A stretch of 64,000 nucleotides of DNA from Ptiloglossa arizonensis (lineage: Eukaryota; Arthropoda; Insecta; Hymenoptera; Colletidae). This document shows positions 47,645-60,112 of this stretch, in pieces. The translations under genes and the position numbers were made by a program. Location: positions 1 to 64,000 of the forward strand of contig NW_027478594.1 in assembly GCF_051014685.1 (NCBI RefSeq), written 5' to 3'. The notes beneath the pieces are model-generated. The model was not told the DNA's origin. It did not search any database and worked only from the letters and a program-made list of their open reading frames with translations. Each line of letters begins with the position of its first letter. The stretch's first letter is position 1.

Positions 47645-50474
47645 CTACAATGGCCTAGGGGAAAAATACACATACCGTTGTAATCGGGCGAGTTTCTGCT
47701 TTCAGATGCAACTGGAATTTCTCGAGTTCGTCAATCCGTTAGCGAGATATGGGAGTTTGAAGTTAAGGAATGGTTGAGAAACCATCAGAATCTTCGCAAG
47801 TCTGATACTCGATACAAATATCGACAATGGCCTAGGGGAAAAATACACATACCGTTGTAATCGGGCGAGTTTCTGCTTTCAGATGCAACAGGAAAATCTC
47901 GAGTTCGTCAATCCGTTCCGGAGATATGAGAGTCTGAAGTTAAGGAATGGTTGAGAAACCATAAAAATTTTCGCAAGTCTGATACTCGAAACCAATAACC
48001 ACAATGGCCTAGGGGAAAAATACACATACCGTTGTAATCGGGCGAGTGTCTACTTTCAGATGCAACAGGAATTTCTCGAGTTCGTCAATCCGTTAGCGAG
48101 ATATGGGAGTTTGAATTTAAGGAATGGTTGAGAAACCATCAAAATTTTCGCAAGTCTGATACTCGAAACCAATAACTGCTATGGCCTAGGGCAAAAATAC
48201 ACATACCGTTGTAATCGGGCGAGTGTCTACTTTCAGATGCAACAGGAATTTCTCGAGTTCGTCAATCCGTTAGCGAGATATGGGAGTTTGAAGTTAAGGA
48301 ATGGTTGAGAAACCATCAGAATCTTCGCAAGTCTGATACTCGATACAAATATCTACAATGGCCTAGGGGAAAAATACACATACCGTTGTAATCGTGCGAG
48401 TTTCTGCTTTCAGATGCAACAGGAAAATCTCGAGTTCGTCAATCCGTTAGCGAGATATGGGAGTTTGAAGTTAAGGAATGGTTGAGAAACCATCAGAATC
48501 TTCGCAAGTCTGATACTCGATACAAATATCTACAATGGCCTAGGGGAAAAATACACATACCGTTGTAATCGGGCGAGTTTCTGCTTTCAGATGCAACAGG
48601 ACAATCTCGAGTTCGTCAATCCGTTCCGGAGATATGAGAGTCTGAAGTTAAGGAATGTTTGAGAAACCATCAGAATCTTCGCAAGTCTGATACTCGAAAC
48701 CAATAACTGCTATGGCCTAGGTTAAAAATACACATACCGTTGTAATCGGGCGAGTTTCTGCTTTCAGATGCAACAGGAAAATCTCGAGTTCGTCAATCCG
48801 TTCGCGAGATATGGGAGTTTGAAGTTAAGGAATGGTTGAGAAACCATAAAAATTTTCACAGGTCTGATACTCGAAACCAATAACGACAATGGCCTAGGGG
48901 AAAACACACATACCGTTGTAATCGGGCGAGTGTCTACTTTCAGATGCAACAGGAATTTCTCGAGTTCGTCAATCCGTTAGCGAGATATGGGAGTCTGAAG
49001 TTAAGGAATGGTTGAGAAACCATAAAAATTTTCGCAAGTCTGACACTCGAAACCAATAACCACAATGGCCTAGGGGAAAAATACACATACCGTTGTAATC
49101 GGGCGAGTGTCTACTGTCAGATGCAACAGGAATTTCTCGAGTTCGTCAATCCGTTAGCGAGATATGGGAGTTTGAAGTTAAGGAATGTTTGAGAAACCAT
49201 CAGAATCTTCGCAAGTCTGATACTCGATACCAATATCTACAATGGCCTAGGGGAAAAATACACACACCGTTGTAATCGGGCGAGTGTCTACTTTCAGATG
49301 CAACAGGAATTTCTCGAGTTCGTCAATCCGTTAGCGAGATATGGGAGTTTGAAGTTAAGGAATGGTTGAGAAACCATCAGAATTTTCGCAAATCTGATAC
49401 TCGATACCAATTACTACTATGGCCTAGGGCAAAAATACACATACCGTTGTAATCGGGCGAGTGTCTACTGTCAGATGCAACAGGAATTTCTCGAGTTCGT
49501 CAATCCGTTAGCGAGATATGGGAGTTTGAAGTTAAGGAATGTTTGAGAAACCATCAGAATCTTCGCAAGTCTGATACTCGATACCAATATCTACAATGGC
49601 CTAGGGGAAAAATACACACACCGTTGTAATCGGGCGAGTGTCTACTTTCAGATGCAACAGGAATTTCTCGAGTTCGTCAATCCGTTAGCGAGATATGGGA
49701 GTTTGAAGTTAAGGAATGTTTGAGAAACCATCAGAATCTTCGCAAGTCTGATACTCGAAACCAATAACTGCTATGGCCTAGGGCAAAAATACACATACCG
49801 TTGTAATCGGGCGAGTTTCTGCTTTCAGATGCAACAGGAAAATCTCGAGTTCGTCAATCCGTTCCGGAGATATGAGAGTCTGAAGTTAAGGAATGGTTGA
49901 GAAACCGTAAAAATTTTCGCAAGTCTGATACTCGAAACCAATAACCACAATGGCCTAGGGGAAAAATACACATACCGTTGTAATCGGGCGAGTGTCTACT
50001 TTCAGATGCAACAGGAATTTCTCGAGTTCGTCAATCCGTTAGCGAGATATGGGAGTTTGAATTTAAGGAATGGTTGAGAAACCATCAAAATTTTCGCAAG
50101 TCTGATACTCGAAACCAATAACTGCTATGGCCTAGGTTAAAAATACACATATCGTTGTAATCGGGCGAGTGTCTACTTTCAGATGCAACAGGAATTTCTC
50201 GAGTTCGTCAATCCGTTCGCGAGATATGGGAGTTTGAAGTTAAGGAATGGTTGAGAAACCATAAAAATTTTCGCAGGTCTGATACTCGAAACCAATAACG
50301 ACAATGGCCTAGGGGAAAACACACATACCGTTGTAATCGGGCGAGTGTCTACTTTCAGATGCAACAGGAATTTCTCGAGTTCGTCAATCCGTTAGCGAGA
50401 TATGGGAGTTTGAAGTTAAGGAATGGTTGAGAAACCATCAGAATCTTCGCAAGTCTGATACTCGATACAAATAT
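47645..50474. repeat. 16-monomer unit, tandem copy B (2,830 bp)
   Basis: Adjacent direct repeat of copy A. Homology breaks at 50523, where GGGCGAGGTTCTAC replaces GGGCGAGTTTCTGC. Within each copy a shorter relation is visible: similar monomers bearing the AAAACACACATACC deletion lie 1,415 bp (8 monomers) apart, and the CTACTGTCAG/CCAATATCTAC pair is repeated 354 bp apart (46290 and 46644 in copy A). Confidence 0.92.
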
Positions 50475-50522
50475 CTACAATGGCCTAGGGGAAAAATACA
50501 CATACCGTTGTAATCGGGCGAG

Positions 50523-53500
50523 GTTCTACTTTCAGATGCAACAGGAATTTCTCGAGTTCGTCAATCCGTTCGCGAGATATGGGTGTTTGAAGTTAAGGAA
50601 TGTTTGAGAAACCATCAGAATTTTCGCAAATCTGATACTCGATACCAATTACTACTATGGCCTAGGGCAAAAATACACATACCGTTGTAATCGGGCGAGT
50701 TTCTGCTTTCAGATGCAACAGGAAAATCTCGAGTTCGTCAATCCGTTCGCGAGATATGGGAGTCTGAAGTTAAGGAATGGTTGAGAAACCATAAAAATTT
50801 TCGCAAGTCTGACACTCGAAACCAATAACCACAATGGCCTAGGGGAAAAATACACATACCGTTGTAATCGGGCGAGTGTCTACTGTCAGATGCAACAGGA
50901 ATTTCTCGAGTTCGTCAATCCGTTAGCGAGATATGGGTGTTTGAAGTTAGGGAATGTTTGAGAAACCATCAGAATCTTCGCAAGTCTGATACTCGATACC
51001 AATATCTACAATGGCCTAGGGGAAAAATACAAACACCGTTGTAATCGGGCGAGTGTCTACTTTCAGATGCAACAGGAATTTCTCGAGTTCGTCAATCCGT
51101 TAGCGAGATATGGGAGTTTGAAGTTAAGGAATGGTTGAGAAACCATCAGAATCTTCGCAAGTCTGATACTCGATACAAATATCTACAATGGCCTAGGGGA
51201 AAAATACACATACCGTTGTAATCGGGCGAGTTTCTGCTTTCAGATGCAACAGGAAAATCTCGAGTTCGTCAATCCGTTCGCGAGATATGAGAGTCTGAAG
51301 TTAAGGAATGGTTGAGAAACCATAAAAATTTTCGCAAGTCTGATACTCGAAACCAATAACCACAATGGCCTAGGGGAAAAGTACACACACCATTGTAATC
51401 GGGCGAGTTTCTGCTTTCCGATGCAACAGGAATTTCTCGAGTTCCTATTCCGTTCGCGAGATATGGGAGTTTGAAGTTAAGGAATGGTTGAGAAACCAGC
51501 AAAATTTTCGCAAGTCTGATACTCGAAACCAATAACTACTATGGCCTAGGGGGAAAATACACATACCGTTCTAATCGGGCGAGCTTCTACTTGCAGATGC
51601 AACAGGAATTTCCCGTGTTCGTCAATCCGTTCGCGAGATATGGGAGTTTGAAGTTAAGGAATGGTTGAGAAACCATCAAAATTTTTGAAAGTCTGATATT
51701 CGAAACCAATAACTACAATGGCCTAGGAGAAAAATACACATACCGTAGTAATCGGGCGAGGTTATACTTTCAGATGCAACAGGAATTTCTCGAGTTCGTC
51801 AATCCGTTCGCGAGATATGGGAGTTTGAAGTTAAGGAATGGTTGAGAAACCATCAGAATTTTCGCAAATCTGATACTCGATACCAATTACTACTATGGCC
51901 TAGGGCAAAAATACACATACCGTTGTAATCGGGCGAGTTTCTGCTTTCAGATGCAACAGGAAAATCTCGAGTTCGTCAATCCGTTCGCGAGATATGGGAG
52001 TCTGAAGTTAAGGAATGGTTGAGAAACCATAAAAATTTTCGCAAGTCTGACACTCGAAACAAATAACCACAATGGCCTAGGGTAAAAATACACATACCGT
52101 TGTAATCGGGCGAGTGTCTACTGTCAGATGCAACAGGAATTTCTCGAGTTCGTCAATCCGTTAGCGAGATATGGGAGTTTGAAGTTAAGGAATGTTTGAG
52201 AAACCATCAGAATCTTCGCAAGTCTGATACTCGATACCAATATCTACAATGGCCTAGGGGAAAAATACACACACCGTTGTAATCGGGCGAGTGTCTACTT
52301 TCAGATGCAACAGGAATTTCTCGAGTTCGTCAATCCGTTAGCGAGATATGGGAGTTTGAAGTTAAGGAATGGTTGAGAAACCATCAGAATCTTCGCAAGT
52401 CTGATACTCGATACCAATATCTACAATGGCCTAGGGGAAAAATACACATACCGTTGTAATCGGGCGAGTGTCTACTTCCAGATGCAACAGGAATTTCTCG
52501 TGTTCGTCACTCCGTTCGCGAGATATGGGAGTTTGAAGTTAAGGAATGGTTGAGAAACCATCAAAATTTTCGAAAGTCTGATATTCGAAACCAATAACTA
52601 CAATGGCCTAGGGGAAAAATACACATACCGTAGTAATCGGGCGAGGTTCTACTTTCAGATGCAACAGGAATTTCTCGAGTTCGTCAATCCGTTCGCGAGA
52701 TATGGGAGTTTGAAGTTAAGGAATGGTTGAGAAACCATCAGAATTTTCGCAAGTCTGATACTCGATACCAATAACTGGAATGGCCTAGGGGAAAAGTACA
52801 CACACCATTGTAATCGGGCGAGTTTCTGCTTTCAGATGCAACAGGAATTTCTCGAGTTACTATTCCGTTCGCGAGATATGGGAGTTTGAAGTTAAGGAAT
52901 GGTTGAGAAACCATCAAAATTTTCGCAAGTCTGATAATCGAAACCAATAACTACAATGGCCTAGGGCAAAAATACACATACCGTTGTAATCGGGCGAGTT
53001 TCTGCTTTCAGATGCAACAGGAATTTCTCGAGTTCGTTAATCCGTTCGCGAGATATGGGAGTTTGAAGTTAAGGAATGGTTGAGAAACCATCAGAATCTT
53101 CGCAAGTCTGATACTCGATACCAATATCTACAATGGCCTAGGGGAAAAATACACATACCGTAGTAATCGGGCGAGGATCTACTTGCAGATGCAACAGGAA
53201 TTTCTCGTGTTCGTCAATCCGTTCGCGAGATATGGGAGTTTGAAGTTAAGGAATGGTTGAGAAACCATAAAAATTTTCGAAAGTCTGATATTCGAAACCA
53301 ATAACTACAATGGCCTAGGGGAAAAATACACATACCGTAGTAATCGGGCGAGGTTCTACTTTCAGATGCAACAGGAATTTCTCGAGCTCGTCAATCCGTT
53401 CGCGAGATATGGGAGTTTGAAGTTAAGGAATGGTTGAGTAACCATCAGAATTTTCGCAAGTCTGATACTCGATACCAATTACTACTATGGCCTAGGGCAA

Positions 53501-55239
53501 AAATACACATATCGTTGTAATCGGGCGAGTTTCTGCTTTCAGATGCAACAGGAAAATCTCGAGTTCGTCAATCCGTTCGCGAGATATGAGAGTCTGAAGT
53601 TAAGGAATGGTTGAGAAACCATAAAAATTTTCGCAAGTCTGATACTCGAAACCAATAACCACAATGGCCTAGGGGAAAAATACACATACCGTAGTAATCG
53701 GGCGAGGTTCTACTTTCAGATGCAACAGGAATTTCTCGAGTTCGTCAATCCGTTAGCGAGATATGGGAGTTTGAAGTTAAGGAATGGTTGAGAAACCATC
53801 AGAATCTTCGCAAGTCTGATACTCGATACCAATATCTACAATGGCCTAGGGGAAAAATACACATACCGTTGTAATCGGGCGAGTGTCTACTTCCAGATGC
53901 AACAGGAATTTCTTGTGTTCGTCAATCCGTTCGCGAGATATGGGAGTTTGAAGTTAAGGAATGGTTGAGAAAGCATCAAAATTTTCAAAATTCTGATATT
54001 CGAAACCAATAACTACAATGGCCTAGGGGAAAAATACACATACCGTTGTAATCGGGCGAGTGTCTACTTTCAGATGCAACAGGAATTTCTCGAGTTCGTC
54101 AATCCGTTAGCGAGATATGGGAGTTTGAATTTAAGGAATGGTTGAGAAACCATCAAAATTTTCGCAAGTCTGATACTCGAAACCAATAACTGTTATGGCC
54201 TAGGGCAAAAATACACATACCGGTGTAATCGGGCGAGTTTCTGCTTTCAGATGCAACAGGAATTTCTTGAGTTCGTCAATCCGTTCGCGAGATATGGAAG
54301 TTTGAAGTTAAGGAATGGTTGAGAAACCATCAAAATTTTCGCAAGTCTGATACTCGAAACCAATAACTACTATGGCCTAGGGGGAAAATACACATACCGT
54401 TGTAATCGGGCGAGCTTCTACTTGCAGATGCAACAGGAATTTCTCGTGTTCGCCAATCCATTCGCGAGATATGGGAGCTTGAAGTTAAGGAATGGTTGAG
54501 AAACCATCAAAATTTTCGAAAGTCTGATATTCGAAACCAATAACTACAATGTCCTAGGAGAAAAATACACATACCGTAGTAATCGGGCGAGGTTCTACTT
54601 TCAGATGCAACAGGAATTTCTCGAGTTCGTCAATCCGTTCGCGAGATATGGGAGTTTGAAGTTAAGGAATGGTTGAGAAACCATCAAAATTTTCGCAAGT
54701 CTGACACTCGAAACCAATAACTGGAATGACCTAGGGGAAAAGTACACACACCATTGTAATCGGTCGAGTTTCTGCTTTCCGATGCAACAGGAATTTCTCG
54801 AGTTCCTATTCCGTTCGCGAGATATGGGAGTTTGAAGTTAAGGAATGGTTGAGAAACCATCAAAATTTTCGCAAGTCTGATACTGGAAACCAATAACTAC
54901 TATGGCCTAGGGGGAAAATACACATACCGTTGGAATCGGGCGAGCTTCTACTTTCAGATGCAACAGGAATTTCTCGAGTTCGTCAATCCGTTCGCGAGAT
55001 ATGGGAGTTTGAAGTTAAGGAATGGTTGAGAAACCATCAGAATTTTCGCAAGTCTGATACTCGATACCAATTACTACTATGGCCTAGGGCAAAAATACAC
55101 ATACCGTTGTAATCGGGCGAGTTTCTGCTTTCAGATGCAACAGGAAAATCTCGAGTTCGTCAATCCGTTCGCGAGATATGGGAGTTTGAAGTTAAGGAAT
55201 GGTAGAGAAACCATCAAAATTTTCGCAAGTCTGTAATTC
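50523..55239 (+). repeat. Right-hand subfamily monomers without a clear large duplication
   Basis: About 27 monomers of the right-hand type: CATAAAAATT, TTAGCGAG, GTGTCTAC, CCAATATCTAC, GGAAAATCTCGAG, and GTTCCTATTCCG with a one-base deletion. Neighbouring monomers are similar, but I could not define a long block copy by eye except for a short match of about 250 bp, 54670-54920 with 58914-59164 (TGACACTCG, ATAACTGGAATGACC, TTTCCGATGC). Private mutations such as AATTTTCAAAATTC (about 53985) and CTAATCGGGCGAGCTTC (about 51570) suggest somewhat older copies. Confidence 0.6.
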
Positions 55240-55920
55240 GATACCAATATCTACTATGGCCTATGGGAAAAATACACATACCGTAGTAATCGGGCGAAGA
55301 TCTACTTTCAGATGCAACAGGCATTTCTCGAGTTCGTCAATCCGTTCGCGAGATATGGGAGTTTGAAGTTAAGGAATGGTTGAGAAACCATCAGAATTTT
55401 CGCAAGTCTGATACTCGATACCAATTACTACTATGGCCTAGGGCAAAAATACACATACCGTTGTAATCAGGCGAGTTTCTGCTTTCAGATGCAACAGGAA
55501 AATCTCGAGTTCGTCAATCCGTTCGCGAGATATGAGAGTCTGAATTTAAGGAATGGTTGAGAAACCATAAAAATTTTCGCAAGTCTGATACTCGAAACCA
55601 ATAACCACAATGGCCTAGGGGAAAAATACACATACCGTTGTAATCGGGCGAGTTTCTGCTTTCAGATGCAACAGGAATTTCTCGAGTTCCTATTCCGTTC
55701 GCGAGATATGGGAGTTTGAAGTTAAGGAATGGTTGAGAAACCATCAAAATTTTCGCAAGTCTGACACTCGAAACCAATAACTACAATGGCCTAGGGGAAA
55801 AATACACATACCGTTGTAATCGGGCGAGTGTCTACTTTCAGATGCAACAGGAATTTCTCGAGTTCGTCAATCCGTTCGCGAGATATGGGAGTTTGAAGTT
55901 AAGGAATGGTTGAGAAACCA
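55240..55920. repeat. 3.8-monomer block, copy 1 (copy 2 at 59838-60518; partial copy 63726-64000)
   Basis: ATACCAATATCTACTATGG, GGGCGAAGATCTAC, AATCAGGCGAG with GGAAAATCTCGAG, GATATGAGAGTCTG, and GTTCCTATTCCG followed by TGACACTCG recur 4,598 bp later (26 monomers less 4). The start of the same run is present again at the right end of the window. Confidence 0.75.
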
Positions 55921-56780
55921 TCAGAATCTTCGCAAGTCTGATACTCGATACCAATATCTACAATGGCCTAGGGGAAAAATACACATACCGTAGTAATCGG
56001 GCGAGGATCTACTTTCAGATGCAACAGGAATTTCTCGAGTTCGTCAATCCGTTCGCGAGATATGGGAGTTTGAAGTTAAGGAATGGTTGAGAAACCATCA
56101 GAATTTTCGCAAGTCTGATACTCGATACCAATTACTACTATGGCCTAGGGCAAAAATACACATACCGTTGTAATCAGGCGAGTTTCTGCTTTCAGATGCA
56201 ACAGGAAAATCTCGAGTTCGTCAATCCGTTCGCGAGATATGAGAGTCTGAAGTTAAGGAATGGTTGAGAAACCATAAAAATTTTCGCAACTCTGATACTC
56301 GAAACCAATAACCACAATGGCCTAGAGGAAAAATACACATACCGTTGTAATCGGGCGAGTGTCTACTTTCAGATGCAACAGGAATTTCTCGAGTTCGTCA
56401 ATCCGTTAGCGAGATATGGGAGTTTGAATTTAAGGAATGGTTGAGAAACCATCAAAATTTTCGCAAGTCTGATACACGAAACCAATAACTACTATGGCCT
56501 AGGGGGAAGTACACATACCGTTGTAATCGGGCGAGCTTCTACTTGCAGATGCAACAGGAATTTCTCGTGTTCGTCAATCCGTTCGCGAGATATGGGAGTT
56601 TGAAGTTAAGGAATGGTTGAGAAACCATCAAAATTTTCGAAAGTCTGATATTCGAAACCAATAACTACAATGGCCTAGGAGAAAAATACACATACCGTAG
56701 TAATCGGGCGAGGTTCTACTTTCAGATGCAACAGGAATTTCTCGAGTTCGTCAATCCGTTCGCGGGATATGGGTGTTTGA
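55920..56780. repeat. 4.8-monomer block repeated at 60870-61730
   Basis: GAGGATCTAC, AATCAGGCGAG, TTTTCGCAACTCTG, GATACACG with GGGGGAAGTACAC, CTTGCAGATGC and TTTTCGAAAGTCTG recur in order at an offset of 4,950 bp. The previous block is offset by 4,598 bp, so two monomers (about 60519-60870, including ACACCACCATTG with one base missing) are present only in the second place. Confidence 0.7.
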
Positions 56781-57493
56781 AGTTAAGGAATGGTTGAGAA
56801 ACCATCAGAATTTTCGCAAGTCTGATACTCGATACCAGTTACTACTATGGCCTAGGGCAAAAATACACATACCGTTGTAATCGGGCGAGTTTCTGCTTTC
56901 AGATGCAACAGGAAAATCTCGAGTTCGTCAATCCGTTCGCGAGATATGAGAGTCTGAAGTTAAGGAATGGTTGAGAAACCATCAGAATCTTCGCAAGTCT
57001 GATACTCGAAACCAATAACCACAATGGCCTAGGGGAAAAATACACATATCGTTGTAATCGGGCGAGGATCTACTTTCAGATGCAACAGGAATTTCTCGAG
57101 TTCGTCAATCCGTTCGCGAGATATGAGAGTCTGAAGTTAAGGAATGGTTGAGAAACCATAAAAATTTTCGCAAGTCTGATACTCGAAACCAATAACCACA
57201 ATGGCCTAGGGGAAAAATACACATACCGTTGTAATCGGGCGAGTTTCTGCTTTCAGATGCAACAGGAATTTCTCGAGTTCGTCAATCCGTTAGCGAGATA
57301 TGGGAGTTTGAATTTAAGGAATGGTTGAGAAACCATAAAAATTTTCGAAAGTCTGATATTCGAAACCAATAACTACAATGGCCTAGGAGAAAAATACACA
57401 TACCGTAGTAATCGGGCGAGGTTCTACTTTCAGATGCAACACGAATTTCTCGAGTTCGTCAATCCGTTCGCGAGATATGGGAGTTTGAAGTTA
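56433..57493. repeat. 6-monomer unit, tandem copy A (1,061 bp)
   Basis: Monomer starts at 56433, 56609, 56786, 56963, 57140 and 57317; the second copy starts at 57494. Shared rare variants: GGGGGAAGTACAC (176-bp monomer), CTTGCAGATGC, TTTTCGAAAGTCTG, CATATCGTTG with GAGGATCTAC, and CAACACGAATTTC. Differences: GGGTGTTTG against GGGAGTTTG, CATCAGAATT against CATCGGAATT, and CCAGTTACT against CCAATTACT. Confidence 0.85.
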
Positions 57494-58554
57494 AGGAATG
57501 GTTGAGAAACCATCAAAATTTTCGCAAGTCTGATACACGAAACCAATAACTACTATGGCCTAGGGGGAAGTACACATACCGTTGTAATCGGGCGAGCTTC
57601 TACTTGCAGATGCAACAGGAATTTCTCGTGTTCGTCAATCCGTTCGCGAGATATGGGAGTTTGAAGTTAAGGAATGGTTGAGAAACCATCAAAATTTTCG
57701 AAAGTCTGATATTCGAAACCAATAACTACAATGGCCTAGGAGAAAAATACACATACCGTAGTAATCGGGCGAGGTTCTACTTTCAGATGCAACAGGAATT
57801 TCTCGAGTTCGTCAATCCGTTCGCGAGATATGGGAGTTTGAAGTTAAGGAATGGTTGAGAAACCATCGGAATTTTCGCAAGTCTGATACTCGATACCAAT
57901 TACTACTATGGCCTAGGGCAAAAATACACATACCGTTGTAATCGGGCGAGTTTCTGCTTTCAGATGCAACAGGAAAATCTCGAGTTCGTCAATCCGTTCG
58001 CGAGATATGAGAGTCTGAAGTTAAGGAATGGTTGAGAAACCATCAGAATCTTCGCAAGTCTGATACTCGAAACCAATAACCACAATGGCCTAGGGGAAAA
58101 ATACACATATCGTTGTAATCGGGCGAGGATCTACTTTCAGATGCAACAGGAATTTCTCGAGTTCGTCAATCCGTTCGCGAGATATGAGAGTCTGAAGTTA
58201 AGGAATGGTTGAGAAACCATAAAAATTTTCGCAAGTCTGATACTCGAAACCAATAACCACAATGGCCTAGGGGAAAAATACACATACCGTTGTAATCGGG
58301 CGAGTTTCTGCTTTCAGATGCAACAGGAATTTCTCGAGTTCGTCAATCCGTTAGCGAGATATGGGAGTTTGAATTTAAGGAATGGTTGAGAAACCATAAA
58401 AATTTTCGAAAGTCTGATATTCGAAACCAATAACTACAATGGCCTAGGAGAAAAATACACATACCGTAGTAATCGGGCGAGGTTCTACTTTCAGATGCAA
58501 CACGAATTTCTCGAGTTCGTCAATCCGTTCGCGAGATATGGGAGTTTGAAGTTA
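57494..58554. repeat. 6-monomer unit, tandem copy B (1,061 bp)
   Basis: Direct adjacent copy of 56433-57493. CAACACGAATTTC (about 57440 and 58501) is a private mutation of the unit and a good marker. The next monomer (58555 on) has TTTTCGCAAATCTG and is not part of the duplication. Confidence 0.85.
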
Positions 58555-59579
58555 AGGAATGGTTGAGAAACCATCAGAATTTTCGCAAATCTGATACTCG
58601 ATACCAATTACTACTATGGCCTAGGGCAAAAATACACATACCGTTGTAATCGGGCGAGTTTCTGCTTTCAGATGCAACAGGAAAATCTCGAGTTCGTCAA
58701 TCCGTTCGCGAGATATGAGAGTCTGAAGTTAAGGAATGGTTGAGAAACCATAAAAATTTTCGCAAGTCTGATACTCGAAACCAATAACCACAATGGCCTA
58801 GGGGAAAAATACACATATCGTTGTAATCGGGCGAGTGTCTACTGTCAGATGCAACAGGAATTTCTCCAGTTCGTCAATCCGTTAGCGAGATATGGGAGTT
58901 TGAAGTTAAGGAATGGTTGAGAAACCATCAAAATTTTCGAAAGTCTGACACTCGAAACCAATAACTGGAATGACCTAGGGGAAAAGTACACACACCATTG
59001 TAATCGGTCGAGTTTCTGCTTTCCGATGCAACAGGAATTTCTCGAGTTCCTATTCCGTTCGCGAGATATGGGAGTTTGAAGTTAAGGAATGGTTGAGAAA
59101 CCATCAAAATTTTCGCAAGTCTGATACTGGAAACCAATAACTACTATGGCCTAGGGGGAAAATACACATACCGTAGTAATCGGGCGAGGTTCTACTATCA
59201 GATGCAACAGGAATTTCTCGAGTTCGTTAATCCGTTCGCGAGATATGGGAGTTTGAAGTTAAGGAATGGTTGAGAAACCATAAAAATTTTCGCAAGTCTG
59301 ATACTCGAAACCAATAACCACAATGGCCTAGGGGAAAAATACACATATCGTTGTAATCGGGCGAGTGTCTACTGTCAGATGCAACAGGAATTTCTCGAGT
59401 TCGTCAATCCGTTAGCGAGATATGGGAGTTTGAAGTTAAGGAATGGTTGAGAAACCATCAGAATCTTCGCAAGTCTGATACTCGATACCAATATCTACAA
59501 TGGCCTAGGGGAAAAATACACATACCGTTGTAATCGGGCGAGTGTCTACTTTCAGATGCAACAGGAATTTCTCGAGTTC

Positions 59580-60112
59580 GTCAATCCGTTCGCGAGATAT
59601 GGGAGTTTGAAGTTAAGGAATGGTAGAGAAACCATCAAAATTTTCGCAAGTCTGTAATTCGAAACCAATAACTACAATGGCCTAGGGGAAAAATACACAT
59701 ACCGTAGTAATCGGTCGAGGTTCTACTATCAGATGCAACAGGAATTTCTCGAGTTCGTTAATCCGTTCGCGAGATATGGGAGTTTGAAGTTAAGGAATGG
59801 TTGAGAAACCATCAGAATCTTCGCAAGTCTGATACTCGATACCAATATCTACTATGGCCTAGGGGAAAAATACACATACCGTAGTAATCGGGCGAAGATC
59901 TACTTTCAGATGCAACAGGAATTTCTCGAGTTCGTCAATCCGTTCGCGAGATATGGGAGTTTGAAGTTAAGGAATGGTTGAGAAACCATCAGAATTTTCG
60001 CAAGTCTGATACTCGATACCAATTACTACTATGGCCTAGGGCAAAAATACACATACCGTTGTAATCAGGCGAGTTTCTGCTTTCAGATGCAACAGGAAAA
60101 TCTCGAGTTCGT
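59580..60112. repeat. 3-monomer block repeated at the window end (63468-64000)
   Basis: GGTAGAGAAACC with CTGTAATTCG, CGGTCGAGG with CTACTATCAG, GTTAATCCG, then CCAATATCTAC and GAAGATCTAC recur 3,888 bp later (22 monomers less 6), and the second copy continues beyond the window. At the second site the GGTAGAG monomer is doubled (63327 and 63504). Confidence 0.8.

Noticed and set aside
44815..50474. A strict 8-monomer (1,415-bp) higher-order repeat
   Set aside because: Some similar monomers are spaced by 1,415 bp, but the monomers between them do not follow the same order; the clean period is 2,830 bp (16 monomers).
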